A stretch of DNA of 64,000 nt from Mercurialis annua (GCF_937616625.2 NC_065571.1:50329651-50393650), one strand, 5' to 3'. Positions 20,044 to 32,817 are shown, numbered from the stretch's first letter. Translations and numbers: made by a program. Notes: generated from the letters alone by a model not told the origin.

Positions 20044-23000
20044 ATGATGGAGGTGAGGAAGTAGTTCAAATTCTTAGTGTTGATAATGATTTTAACTATA
20101 GTGAAAATGGGTTTTTAGCAGAGCAATGTCAATATTTTGAATATGATGAGGGTTTTGTTTTTGGTGCTTGTAATGGCATTTGAACCATTGTTTCACTAAA
20201 ATGAAAGCTTAAAAAATCCTGATAATTATCTACGTGAAACCCCAAATAGACCCAAGTAATTAAATTTTGTTTATACAGCCGATTTTTTTGATAAAATTTA
20301 ATTTTGGAAGCAGAGCTGTAATAGAAATTGAGGAATCTTTGTTTCAATTCCATAAAAAAATTCTCACTCAATTACTTATCTTCCCTTGCAGTCACATAAA
20401 GAGCAGTCTCCCTCACTTGAAGATTGCTTAAAGCTGTTAAAAGGCGAGAGAGACGAGCAACGCCTTGCTGGATTGCTTCTCGTCACCAAATTTTGCAAAG
20501 GCGATGACTCTGATTCTCTTCGTCGTGTTTATGACGCTGTCGGCTTTCGCTTTCTTGATAGGCTCTTGAGGACTGGTACTCTCTCTCTTGCTCTAATCTC
20601 TTTCACAAGCTTATTTTGGTGTTGTTTGTAATACTTTTTAATTTGTTGGTAGGTATGGGTAAAGGAGCTGAGAATGAGGATGGAGCTAGCAACCGTGATG
20701 CGTATTTGCAGTTATCGATTACAGTTCTTGCAGCGTTTTGTCGTGTTCCTGAAATAGCGTCATCAGAAGATATGGCTGTCAAGATTCCTTTGATTCTGGA
20801 AATAATGTCCAAGTGAGGTTCCTGGCCTTCAAATCATTCTGAACTAAGTATATAAATTAAGTCAAAAGAAAGGGATAAATGCATATTTAGATAATTACTT
20901 TCTCGTCTTCTAACTCCTTATTACTTGATTTTTTTGGATGAAGTATTAGCTTAGCTCGGCAGCTAGAATTTTTCATGTATGAACTAACTCTGTATAGTAA
21001 ATCTTTCGAGTAATATTTGACATTTTAGACTTTAGTTAAGGCTTTAGATGTAGTATCAGGCAGTGCAATCTTTGCATAAACAACGGTTATTTGGATGACA
21101 AAATTAGAAGGTTGTGGTTGATTTTATAAATAATTTGTTTCGATCAATACTTACTTTTATAATGCTGATTTTTCCTATGCCTCTGAGCCTCTGACTAATT
21201 TTGGCGCTTTTACAGATCCAATTCACCTATTTTGGAAGAATGCTATGAATTCTTGTATCTGGTAACAGTGTCTTCTGAGCATGGAGCCAGAATCTTGTAT
21301 GAATCCGGAGGCTTGAAAATCGTAGCTTCCCAAATGTGTTCTCTTCCTGACGGTGAGCTATCTTACTGTTTTGTGTATATTGGATATTATGCATATGCGT
21401 TTATTACTTTATGAATAATGTGAATGGTAAATTTTTTTATTGATATTCCATTAATAATATTTATTCTGTTCGGTAACTCTTATGGCGCTTTTACAGCCAT
21501 TAGTTTTTGAAGAAGATGCAAGTTTTGTAGACCATCTTTGACCTTATAGTGATGCCACACAATGTGAATTTACTGCAGGATGTCAGATGATGGAGCTTGC
21601 TATGAAAATAATACAATCTATACTGAATAAAGTACTTCAGGAATCCATTGCCACTGTCAACCCATCAGAGCTGTCAATGGTGGTAAGTTCAAAATTTTGC
21701 ATGTCACACAAGTGTGTAGTCTACTATTCAGGTTTCTACTTGTTATATTGGGTTATAACATTTGATAATGTTTGTCTGATATTTTCTTTTCCAGGTGGTT
21801 GCAATATCAAGACAGTTTGCTGTATTACACAGTCAATTGAAGTTTGACGCACTTCACCTGCTCTCTGGTATCTTCTCATCAAAGTGCTCGGTATGATGTT
21901 ACTATCCTGATGATGAATTAGAAAGAATGGGGTGGCGGCATTGTAAAATTGATGTAGCCACATGGGACAGGGTAGGGTATAACTTGCTTTTGACATATAG
22001 TTATTGATATTTGCTAGTTCTGAAACTCACTTTGATACTTTCTTCTTGTTTTAGCAATCGGTTCAAGATGCACTGCTCACAATTGCTAAAAACAGCTGGC
22101 CAGATTACATGCGTGTTGGAATTATGGCTATTTTGCAGAATCGTGTTGGTAAATAAGTCAAATATTATCTTCTTTTAACTAAATTCTGTTTCCAGAGTAC
22201 ATAACTTCAATATTTATTGAAACTTTCCACATTTTATTTTTCCATTTATCCACAGCACCTGGTGAAAAGCTTCACGCCCTTATTTTGGCTGAATCTACTA
22301 TGTCTATATTGGGGGAAAGCTGGCTTATTGGTCAGTCTAACTTGCCTGATTTACAAGACCCCATGCCGGCTGACAGGTAACAATACATGCAGTTTTTGCG
22401 GTCTTTATCTATAGCCCTTTTTTGTTAATGAATTACGATATCATTTTCTTAGCATTCATTTGCAGATGTCTATTGCTTGTCTTGGAGTCATCAAGGGTTG
22501 AAATTGCTGTTTTGCTTAATGAGCTAGCCTATTTGAAATATGAAGCCTCCAAGAATATTTCAACTACTGCAGAAACTATATTTTTAAAGCAAAGAAATGT
22601 GGCTATTGCTTTTTCATTGGTGGAGAGGATAATCAAATTAGTATCAACGATGGCTGGAAATGAGGGTAAAATAATAGAATTTAACTACGATTCATGTTAT
22701 TCCTAGCTCTAGTAATTGGCAAGAAAAGCACTGTGATATCTTGATTTTTGCTGAAATTTTTGTTTATGTAAACTTTATATGAATTGGATATCTACGCTCT
22801 TCATGCTGAAGCTTCTCTCTTACGCACCACATGTTTGTCACATAAATCTGTTTCTTATCTGATTTTATTCACTTGTATTTTGACACGTGCTTCCGCTCCT
22901 TCTGGATTTATCATTATAATCATCCTTAGATATATAACTTTTGGTTAAATCGTGTGCAGGACTCATTGGTGAAAGTACTTTTATAAAGGTGATCAATGGA

Positions 23001-25397
23001 ATTAATGAGACAGTTAACGTAGTGCTAGAGTATCTACAAGATGCAAAGGTAATACTTTTCCTATTGTTAAATGTATTATGCTTCAGTTATATTGACCATT
23101 TTAAGTCTACAGGAACATGGGCAAAATAAGGGAAATGATCTTCTCGCTTCAGTTAGGATTGTTGGAAGGTATGTTGTATACTTCCTACTTACTTTATTAT
23201 GGAGAGTAATCAAGATTTATGTTATTATGAAAAAAGTTATGTGCAGAGAGAGAAAATATTATTCCACATTCCACTCCAGTATTCCGAGGAAATTCTGGAA
23301 GCATATTTTATGAACTTCCTGATTCTTCTCGCCTCCTTAAATTTGATTTATTGGATTAATAATTTGGTTTGTAACAGTTATCTTGCTGAAACACCTGATG
23401 CGTGCAAAGACAAGGTCAGAGAACTTTTGGGGTATATGCTATCAGTTGAAGCTGAAGATGAACCAAGGTTTGTACTGGGACACTTTTAACATTTTGATAA
23501 AATATGCCTTTTTTTTTCCCAATATTTTTATATGCGAATGCTTTGTTACCCTTTTCTTTCAACTGGCAGCCCCTTTTACTCTATATGCTTTTTACTTCCA
23601 ATGTTGTGTCAAATTACAATGGAGACCGAAGGATGTAAAGCTTTAGTTTCTTCTGGTGGTTATAAAGCTGTAAGTTCTCATCTAATGGTGTCAGTTCAGT
23701 TGGTTTTTCATATTGTACCTGATGCGGTTTCTAATTAACTAACTGACCATTTTCCCTCGGCATAGCACTTTGCAATATTTTGTACTCTGACGAGGCAGTA
23801 AAGGAGAGTTTATCTTGATCTCTGATTCTTTTCATTTTACAGGTTGTTCAATGCCTAATAAAAATGATTGGACCAAGTCGCTGTACAATTGAAGATAATA
23901 GCGGCATCTTTTTGGCATGTGATACAATAATGAGTTTGCTTTTGAAGGTAGATTTTCCTTAGACCATGTTTGGTTTAATGTATGGAACTTAATGGTGATC
24001 AAGTTTCATTATAAATTCAATAACCCATGTTTGGTTCACCGTAAATACAATATGTTGTAATCGTTTATATAAGGTTAAAGTTTTTTGTGGTTATTAAACT
24101 GTAGATATTTTATAGAAAGAGTTACCATCATTTTATTTGTTACATTTTGTTAACTGAAATTTTATTTCTTCATCCACGGGTGGTTACTATAGCAATTTAG
24201 GTCAAAAATTGCTTATATGGCAACGGAAATTTGTGTTGTTATAACCTCCCCTTAAAGTAAAAATGAAAGTTAAATTATCAAAATATAACAATTGAAACGA
24301 TTGTAAATGTTTTGTAAAAGCCTATATAGTTCAGTAACCACAATTTTTTTAAACCCGTTTAAGTAATTGTATCACATATATAAGTAATTAAATTGCATTC
24401 CATTATGGGGAACCAGCAATGGCCTTATTTGTATTATGTTTACAGAGGTGATTACATTACATTACTATGAACCAAACACAGACCTTCGTGTTTAGCAATT
24501 TGATACTTTTTGACAATCCAAGATGTTAACAGCTTTTCTTCTTTTCTACATTTTTTCAATCAATAGAGGGAGCAAATACGATTTTCAATGGACGAATCAA
24601 GTGCGGTCGATCTTTTAACAGCATTGGGATATTGGGCAGGTACTCGAGTAACATCTTGCCTTTGTCTCGCTTATTTAATATGATTACTGAAATTGGAATT
24701 TCATGTGTCTCTCCATGGATTCTATCTTCTGAAAAAAAAAATACCCTTTGTAATTTTTGATACTCTTTAAGTTGTCAATTTCTTTTTCCGGTTGCCCCGC
24801 AGAGAATGCTGATGACCTATCTGTTACAACGATGGCTTCAAGTATTTGTGCTCTGATATTTGATTCTACATCAGAGCAGGCTCTTCTCCGTCATTCTAAC
24901 TTTAACAGCAGCTCTCTTGATAGTCTATCACGGCTCATTGCAAGAAGTCTAGCTTTTCTTAAGCAGGTGATTTGTGAAAATGATAGTTGTTCGAAAAGTA
25001 GAGTGCATTTTATGCGTGATGTGCAGAGTAGATTTTGCTATTTTATTTCTTCAATCTATTTTGTAATGTTTGATTGGAGAAATCATTTGCACAATTTTAT
25101 TCTCTGGCATTGGTTAGAAATCTGTAATTGTCTCATGTTGATGACGTAACTCACGAGTTCCTTCTCCATTGAATTCATTATAGGACATGTCTGATGCTGT
25201 TAAATCAGAAATGGATCTTCTTGAGATCGTTAGTTCAGGTTTGTCAGTTAATTCAATATATTGTATGATGAAGTTGTTTGCATTTGCCTAAGATTAATCT
25301 TTATGTACAAGATGATTCATTCTAAACTGATGCAGGATTTTCACGGTGGGCTCGTCGGTTTCCACATGTAAAGGAGGCAGTGGAGAGAATTTCATAG
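20044..25397 (+). CDS. Neurochondrin family protein (18 exons, 632 aa)
   Basis: Coding exons: 20044-20052, 20392-20575, 20653-20812, 21216-21352, 21579-21682, 21795-21890, 22055-22148, 22256-22376, 22466-22665, 22960-23048, 23113-23168, 23378-23467, 23570-23669, 23843-23947, 24567-24639, 24803-24966, 25184-25238, 25336-25397. All introns are GT..AG and the sum is 1,899 bases with one open frame. The first exon codes only three residues (Met-Met-Glu); joined to exon 2 it gives a start like other plant members (ME, a few polar residues, then QSPSLEDC). The N-terminus has the family pattern CLKLLKGERDEQRLAGLLL. The family is all-helical with armadillo-like repeats; the animal homologue acts in neurite outgrowth and signalling, and the plant role is not established. 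Length fits the family. A hAT-like repeat abuts the promoter, intron 14 carries an inverted-repeat insertion, and an LTR element lies 45 bp after the stop. Confidence 0.9.
23957..24484. mobile_element. Inverted-repeat insertion in neurochondrin intron 14
   Basis: Left end AGACCATGTTTGGTTTAATG, right end (inverse) AGGTCTGTGTTTGGTTCATA. The TGTTTGGTTC terminal words are typical of hAT/Harbinger MITEs in plants. About 530 bp, AT-rich, no coding. It explains why this intron (619 bp) is the longest in the gene. Confidence 0.55.
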
Positions 25398-25442
25398 CTG
25401 ATGTGGGATTAGTATTTTAGCCATCTGTAATAAGTTTATAAG

Positions 25443-25946
25443 TGTTTACACTGGCCCAAAAAGAGCTCATATGGGCTAATTCGGGTTTTTGAGCCCAAAA
25501 GCCATCAACTATCCTTTTATTCTTATCTTAACTTAGTAGTTATCTTTTTGTGTCATTATCTTATTTTTAGTCATTATCTTAGTTATTTATCTTAGTATTT
25601 ATCTAAATAAGAGATTGCATCTCACTAGACTAGGTTTTCTATTTTAGGGTTTGTCCCCTATAAATAGCTAGCTTTAAGTTTGTAATAGTCACAACTCAAA
25701 TCAATCAAAAAACAAACTTTAAAGCCTTGTGCTTTTCTATCCCCAACCTCCGCGGTTGGTTAATTTAGGAGTAGGAGTAGTTCAAACAATAATCTCGCCT
25801 GGGTTTCTTAACCTCCAGATTAATGTTTTAATTTAGATAAATCAACCCTGTTCAACTTTTTGGACCGAACCGGTTAAAGCATCGATCCACACAGTACCCA
25901 TCTATAAATTCAAAGATTCGAGTTTGGAAATATTTTCCTGCGAACA
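25443..25946 (+). repeat. 5' LTR of the non-coding element
   Basis: 504 bp, TG..CA. Contains a good TATA box (CCCTATAAATAGC near 25665-25677), so the repeated transcript would start about 30 bases later. Because it lies in the 3' region of the neurochondrin gene, it can also supply termination or polyadenylation signals to that gene, which is inference. Confidence 0.9.
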
Positions 25947-25972
25947 TCTTTTGGCGACTCCACTGGGGACGC
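25947..25972 (+). other. Primer binding site of the non-coding element
   Basis: Directly after the LTR: TCTTT, then TGGCGACTCCACTGGGGACG. TGGCGACTC-type primer sites, remembered from plant Tat/Ogre Gypsy elements, are thought to pair with a tRNA-Arg. This hints that the missing autonomous partner belongs to that Gypsy lineage; inference. Confidence 0.6.
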
Positions 25973-26055
25973 GTTTATGGTGAGCACAAAAACCGGAACG
26001 ATGAAGGAAAGTTACAGGTGCACTTGTTAACATAGCCGAGTCCAAACCGAAGTAG

Positions 26056-27655
26056 GTCGCACATCGTCAGGCGATTCAAACTCAGGCTTGGAGGCGATCA
26101 TGACAAAGGGTGACAAGTCAGGGTTACAGTTGCCTGGGGACCTACGCACCCCCCGCTAGAACAATGACCGTCGAGTTACAGCCGCATGGGGACCTACGCA
26201 CCCCCCGCTGGGACAAAGACCGCCGACCTCGTAGTCAAGCATCCGAACCAAGTACATGAGGAGCAAACAAATGACTATGTCCGCGACCTACCTCCCACTC
26301 GCCCCTTAAGGTCACGTGCCGATTTCACAAGTGTGATGAGATAGCCCAAAAATCGGCGGGTACTTGATGGGCGATGCATCAGATGGGTGAGGCCATCAAA
26401 ACAGTGATGAATGGTCACACGGTCATTCAAAGGGAGATAAAGGTGGATTTTGGTAGTTTAACATGTGTTTATGAAATCATTGGCAAAAATTTTATGAAGG
26501 CGACGTATTGTCGAGAATACCAATACAAGGGCCGAGTTTCTCCAAACACTAAATGGACTCGGAGTCCATGGGGTATTGGCCGAGCAAGGGTGACAATCTA
26601 AAATTGGACGATCATGGGCGATTACATTGGGTGATTAAATTGGGCGATCTCTCTAAAATTATTGCGAAAGGAAAAGGATGGCGCAATCACGGTGTGCTAA
26701 GATTGAGATTTTTACGTCAAATGGGCGATCAAGGTAATTTAAATGAATTCATAGACAAATGTTGCCGATTTATTTAAAGAATTTTAGTGAAATGGTTGGG
26801 CCAGTCTATAATTTGTCTCGTCCATGTATGAGTATATATGGGGATCACATGGCCGATCCAAATAATCTTTATTGGTGATGGTATAAATCGGCTGCTTATA
26901 TATTGTGCTGTGACCAATTAGTGCTACTAGTCAATTATGGTATTGAATTGGAAAATTTAATGACAAATAAGATGGCCATTCAAAATGAAAAGAGTGGACG
27001 AATGTTCGTGGATTGACTTTTCATGCAAAGGTGATTGATGAATATGGCTTTTACCATGCAACTTGGCCATTATATTCTATAATAGGTTACATGCTCACGT
27101 GATCGCCATGCACCTGGACATTAACCTGTTATCTGATCCAGACATGTTATTAAAGGCTCCAATTGATACAAAAGATATTAATCGCCAACATGACGATTTT
27201 TATAAAACCGATTGATTATACGTCATGGCAAAAGAAAATCGGCCGAAGTGAAACATTCAGGATACACGAGAAAAATTCGGTCTAAGCGGCCGATTATTAA
27301 TAAAAAATTGGGGACTAGTATTACGTGACAAAAATTCAAAGTTGGAAGCACATCGTCAGGCGATTCAAACTCAAACTTGGAAACGATCATGACAAAGGGT
27401 GACAAGTCAGGGTTACAGCTGCATGGGGACCTACGCACCCCCCGTTGGGACAATGACTGTCGTGTTACAGCTGCAAAAGGGGACCAATGCACCCCCCGCT
27501 GAGACAACGACCGTCGACTTTAAAGTTGGGCATCTGAACCGAGTGCATGAGAAGAAGCCAAATGACTATATCCGCGACCTACCTTTCATTCGCCCCTCAA
27601 GGTCACATACCAATTTCATAACCATATGCAGAGGTGATCTAAATCGGCGTACAAT
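26056..27655 (+). repeat. Internal duplication within the non-coding element
   Basis: A block of about 300 bp starting GCACATCGTCAGGCGATTCA occurs at 26059 and again at 27348. It includes two tandem-like copies of GGGGACCTACGCACCCCCCG separated by CGACCGTCGA-like text, and ends with TCCGCGACCTACCT and an ATCGGCG word. The two blocks have diverged far more than the LTRs, so the duplication is older than the insertion. The region between and after them is sprinkled with GGCCGAT/ATCGGCC words (about 25). Confidence 0.75.
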
Positions 27656-28300
27656 TGAAGGACGAGTCAAAATATGCCGATTAAATGACTTAAAGAGAGA
27701 GTTCATGGAATTTGTGATATATGTCACAGTTTAAAGTGGAAAACTCGTCGACAAGCAGAGTACAATATTCATGACTGATTAAAGAGTGGAGATTAATTTT
27801 TGTCAAATTTACACGGCCAAATTGCGAAGTGGTGTCAGATGGTTATAATCGGCCAAAATGCATTCCTTGGTTAAATCAGAAAAAGTTGTTATGGCTTTCA
27901 AGGTCCACTAAGTGTCCACATGTCAAGATGAAAATCTTATGTGATGAAAACAGAGAAGAAAATAAGCATCCTTGACCTTCTAAATAAACAACCGAATAGA
28001 AATATCTTGGAAGCAATTTGGATTGATCGGCTACACACATTTACTCACAACTGAATGAAATTGGCCGATTGGATAATTAGTTGTCCATATTCTACATTAT
28101 GATCGGTCAAACATTTAATTCTCAAATTTTATGACACCAAGACCGATCAATTTTCATATAGTTACAATCGCTCAAGACAAATGCCGATAATTTAATTTAA
28201 TTTTCGGTTTAGGAGACCGATTATTAAATGATTTATGACATGTGATAAACTACGTCTTTTCACCTTTCTTGACATTCAGCTAAAAAGACGTGGAGGGCAT

Positions 28301-28805
28301 TGTTTACACTGGCCCAAAAAGAGCTCATATGGGCTAATTCGGGTTTTTGAGCCCAAAAGCCATCAACTATCCTTTTATTCTTATCTTAACTTAGTAGTTA
28401 TCTTTTTGTGTCATTATCTTATTTTTAGTCATTATCTTAGTTATTTATCTTAGTATTTATCTAAATAAGAGATTGCATCTCACTAGACTAGGTTTTCTAT
28501 TTTAGGGTTTGTCCCCTATAAATAGCTAGCTTTAAGTTTGTAATAGTCACAACTCAAATCAATCAAAAAACAAACTTTAAAGCCCTGTGCTTTTCTATCC
28601 CCAACCTCCGCGGTTGGTTAATTTAGGAGTAGGAGTAGTTCAAACAATAATCTCGCCTGGGTTTCTTAACCTCCAGATTAATGTTTTAATTTAGATAAAT
28701 CAAACCCTGTTCAACTTTTTGGACCGAACCGGTTAAAGCATCGATCCACACAGTACCCATCTATAAATTCAAAGATTCGAGTTTGGAAATATTTTCCTGC
28801 GAACA
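28301..28805 (+). repeat. 3' LTR of the non-coding element
   Basis: 505 bp, one base longer than the 5' copy because of one extra A (AAATCAAACCC against AAATCAACCC). It is preceded by a purine-rich stretch GACGTGGAGGGCA that may serve as polypurine tract. Confidence 0.9.
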
Positions 28806-28810
28806 ATAAG

Positions 28811-29575
28811 ATAGCTTTTTTTTAATCATAGATTAAAATTATTGTATCTTTTTTGTAAAATATAAAATTAATTTTGTGATATTTTAGTTTTATTTAATCT
28901 CCTGAAGTAAAATTATGAATATTTAAATTTAGTAACGTAATACACATTTTTTTTTGGTATGAGCATGGGGTGTCCTAAACGGGTTCCAACTATGAAAGGG
29001 CACCTTTAAGCATTCCACATTCAAACCATTCGAGCCGGATAGGTCTCTTGTGGGAGGCAAATCTCTGGCCTCAAATTTAAAACGGCTGCATACATGAGTA
29101 ATACACATATTTTAGGGGGGTGATTTTTCAAGTTTTTAATATTTATTATTAATTTAGGTACAATACTTGCATGTATGTATATTTTTTAATCAGAAAATAA
29201 CATTGTAGTCAGAGGCGGCCCATAAATTTTATATAAGATGGGCAAAATTGTATCGAAAATTTATAAGATGAGTGATATAAAAAATTTAAGGTGGCCAGTG
29301 TTATAAATTTAAGCTCGTAAAATTATACTACTAAACGTAGCTATTCATATTTTTTTAGTGATTTAAAAAATAAGGTGGTGAATTGCCCACTATAAATTTT
29401 TTCTAGGTCCGTCTCTGATTGTAGTGCTCACAGGAAGAAGATGTATGTAAATGGTTTTAAATAATTATCATGTAAATGTTCTCAAACTTTTTTTTTACCG
29501 CAATAGATAAATACAAAATGGCAAAGAAAAACAAGGCAATAAAAGAAACATATTAAAACAAGTAAACTAAACTGG
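28811..29575. other. Intergenic, original neurochondrin 3' flank and debris
   Basis: 28811 onward continues the sequence that followed the stop codon before the LTR element inserted. AT-rich, no gene. 28950-29095 is a less AT-rich patch of unknown origin. Confidence 0.4.
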
Positions 29576-29579
29576 AGCC

Positions 29580-30290
29580 TGCTGAATTTGATATAGCACT
29601 GACGCTTTAGTTAATTGAGCCCATTGATGCGCCAGGAAATTGTCGTTGCATGGCATTGGAACCTTGTCGTATTGAAGGATTTTTGGAGATGCCAAATATC
29701 ATCGCAAATACCCTGACATGATATTATAGATCAATGATGTGCTATAATATTTGAGGTTACTTGGAGTGCATCACCTTCGAAAATGACATTTTTCCAGCCA
29801 TTCATCAGCGCCCAGTTCATGGCTTCTTTTAATGCCAAAAATTCTAGGATTCCTGGGTCCCAAATGTGTCTAAATGTTGCTGAAAATTTCTGAAGCCGTG
29901 CTTGTGTGGCATTTGTAACCACAACACTAATACACTCAAATTTGTACTTATTGTGAATAGCTGTATCATAGTTGAATTTGTAAAACTCTGGTGGGATGGT
30001 GGAATTTATGCCGCCAGTGTTATGATTGTGTGTACTGCGGTCATGATTGCTGTTGTCAACACGGATTGCTTCTTGAAACTTGGAAATCTTGCATGGCTGA
30101 GGACAAAAGAAGAATGGCCTCTGTGTCTTGCTGTTGAAAAATCTTCTTGTTACTAGACTTCCAAATATGTCACATGATGTAACAAAATTTTGCGATATAC
30201 TACCCCGAGGGACCTTGTTGTTGGAGATGGTCTGTAATTTCCTTCCACAACATTGAAAATGAAAATATTGCTACAAATGACCTGAAATTT
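29580..30290 (-). pseudogene. LINE remnant: connector and RNase H (RVT_3) domain
   Basis: In minus sense, HIWKSSNKKIFQQQ (near 30180) is the segment that follows the zf-RVT domain in plant LINEs. It is followed by IPPEFYKFNYDTAIHNK, ILEFLALKEAMNWAL and NVIFEGDALQV, which carry the Asp, Glu and Asp positions of the plant RNase H (RVT_3) fold, and after a stop the tail CNDNFLAHQWAQLTKA. Stops and shifts near 30060 and 29731 break it. Not functional. Confidence 0.75.
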
Positions 30291-30954
30291 AGAAGGGAAA
30301 CAAACCATATTTGTATTTTACCAATTCTATTTATGGGGTTCTTACCATTTTATATTTAATTTTTTTGGTCCATCTACTACTATTATTTTGGTTTAGTTGT
30401 CCTTTTTTTTTAGGAAGTTTAGTTGTTCTTATTTGGACGAAATTTTGCAAATTCGTCACTCCCGTTAGCGAGAGTGAGAAAAAAAAAACAATTGCATAAT
30501 TGATGTCCTAAAAAAACTTTTCAAATGAAATTGGTATAGTTTAGAAATTCCTATAGTGAGTTTTATTTATATTTCTTTTAAGTTTTGATAAACAATAATC
30601 TGGTACGTGAATGATAAATATCTAATTAATAAAAATGATGTACGAGAACTTGAAATGAGTTTAGCCTTTTTCTTCTTTATCCAAACGAATTAAAACTAGG
30701 CATCCGAACAAGTAAAACGGCGTAATACAATGTTATGATATATAGGGGTGTGCATGGATCCTGGATAATTGAGCTAAAAACCGGATTGAAAATATCCAGA
30801 ACTGAAAAATATCCGTTGACCATTAACTTTTCCCGAACCGAAGCGTATCAAAAATTTTATTGGTATGGTTCTGGATCCTTTATAAATAACCGTACCGAGA
30901 ACCGAACCGAACCGTACCGAACTTATACTCGAAGAACCGAGATTATATATTATA

Positions 30955-31242
30955 GGGTTAATTGCAAATTCATACACGAATTTTACCCTAATTTGCAATT
31001 ACAACATAAATTTTAAAACTTTGCAACGTTAGTAACCAACTTTACACTTTTGGCAAATCGATACACCAAACGCGAAAAACACTAACGTGGACATTATAAT
31101 ATACCGCCATGTGTCGTTGCGTAATTGGTCGGTGTGCCAATTTGCCAAAAAATGAAAGTTGGTTACTGATATTGTCAAGTTTCAAAGTTTATGTTGTAAT
31201 TGCAAATTAGGGTAAAGTTCGTGTATGCATTTGCAATTAACC

Positions 31243-31243
<1 letters not shown>
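30955..31243. mobile_element. MITE family X, copy 2 (289 bp, 9-bp target duplication)
   Basis: Same family as 15707-15995 but reversed: GGGTTAATTGCAAATTCATA at the left, the inverse at the right, and the central CACTAACGTGG...GCCATGTGTCG block in opposite order. Target duplication TATATTATA (30946-30954, 31244-31252). It has exactly the same length as copy 1. Confidence 0.88.

Positions 31244-31247
<4 letters not shown>

Positions 31248-31280
<33 letters not shown>
31248..31280. repeat. (TA)n microsatellite
   Basis: Uninterrupted TA repeat directly next to the MITE X target duplication; the element inserted in or beside a TA-rich tract. Confidence 0.85.
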
Positions 31281-31283
<3 letters not shown>

Positions 31284-32810
31284 TTATTTTTAATTTGATT
31301 ATTATATTTGTATTAACTTTAAATACTAAACATTAAAATTATTTTATAAAATTATATGAATTTATCAAATATTTAATAATTATTCAAAGTATTTTTAAAA
31401 AATTGATATGAACAATTTACATATTCATTATTTTTTATTATTGACAAAATTACATAATTTTAACAAAAATGATATAGTTTAAACTTGAAAATAGATAAAA
31501 GTATTTTTACAGCTTTCTTTATCTTTTCTAAAATAGTTGACTCAATGTGTTGAGAAACCGTTCATATAATTTGCGTTATTATTAATGAAAATTTTAGCCT
31601 TTGAAAAAAAGAGAATGGATAAAAGTATCCTTATCATATAATTAAAAATTTAATTTTAAATCGAACGATAATATACATGTTGTATCCTTTTATTTTATTG
31701 GTAATTATTTATTTGTGATAATTGAAAATATATAAAAAAATAAACGAGTAGCTAATTAATTTTAAAAGTCAAAATAATATAGGGAACCGATTTTCGCGCT
31801 CCAAAATGTATAACTGCGCTCCAAAATATTTTCATATAGGCTAATATACCCTCATAGAATATCATTACTCATACCGCAACAATCTCGATTCAAGAATTTG
31901 AGGCTAATTACATGACCCACACCTTTTGCTTATTTATATACTTTTTTTTTTATTAAAAATGACCCACTAGTTTGTTTTTTCAACCCCTATTACTCTCACA
32001 CATATTAAAAATATCTTAAATAGAATAAGTATATTTTTTTCATGTTTCTCATTTTTATCTTAAATCTATGATATAGTCTTACATTAATTTTAAATATCAA
32101 ACCTATTACTATTAAGAATAAAAAAATGCGTTAAAAAAGATTTTCTTTAAGACATCAAAAAATTTAAAAATGACATATAAAATAGGACGGAGGAAGAGAA
32201 TGTGGCATTTTAATTAAATTCAAATGAATCTTTTAAAATATTTAATTATATTGCATATCAATGTAATATAAAATATTAAAACTAATATTATATAATATGT
32301 TCAAAAATAAATAGGCTGTATTTTAAAATGTAGTATAAAATATATTTCTTCGGTCCCAAATTGATAGACTATTTATTTATAATTTTTGTATTTAATTATA
32401 TGAATCTAAAGTTTATTATTTTATAAACAATTTATTGTTAAAATGAAAAATATAGTTTCAAATCATTATAGTGTTATATTTTATAATTAATGTAAAGTTC
32501 AAATCACTAAAAATTAGATTCTCGCTAATGGTAAGTTCACCAAATTTTTTTGATCTAATTAATTATGTACAAAAGAAAATCAAAACTTTAAAAAATCTCA
32601 AATGAAGGATTATTGTATACACAAAATTACAGTTTAATTTAACAATATACTAGTTTAGTTAAGAAATAAAATAATATAAAAGACTTATTTCCCATTGTAA
32701 TAACATAAATGAAAAGTTCATGAAAGATATAAAATTTGGTGAATTGATTGCATTTGAGGGGTGAAACAAAATAAAGGAAATATAGACACCACACCAGCAA
32801 GGATACATGA
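31281..32810. other. AT-rich, no gene
   Basis: No coding signal. Fragments of Stowaway ends appear (ATAGGACGGAGGAAGAG near 32185 and TTTCTTCGGTCCCAAATTG near 32345) but they do not pair into one clear element. Confidence 0.4.
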
Positions 32811-32817
32811 GTCCTTT

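Larger units (their letters stand above)
25443..28805 (+). mobile_element. Non-coding LTR retrotransposon (LARD/TRIM-like), 3.36 kb, recent
   Basis: LTRs at 25443-25946 and 28301-28805 differ at two places that I can see: one substitution (GCCTTGTG/GCCCTGTG) and one inserted A. Ends are TGTTTACAC...GCGAACA. Target duplication ATAAG (25438-25442, 28806-28810). The 2.35-kb interior has no gag, protease, integrase or RT, only short frames without similarity, so the element must be mobilised in trans. It sits 45 bp after the neurochondrin stop codon in the same orientation as the gene. Confidence 0.92.

Noticed and set aside
19827..20183. 118-codon plus-strand frame starting in the CTCGAG repeat
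   Set aside because: It reads through the GAG|GTGAGG donor into an intron, has no family similarity, and starts in a repeat; the conserved neurochondrin start is explained by the mini-exon instead.
26374..26777. Two frames of about 75 codons inside the non-coding LTR element
   Set aside because: No similarity to gag or pol, no Cys-His box or catalytic motif; probably chance.
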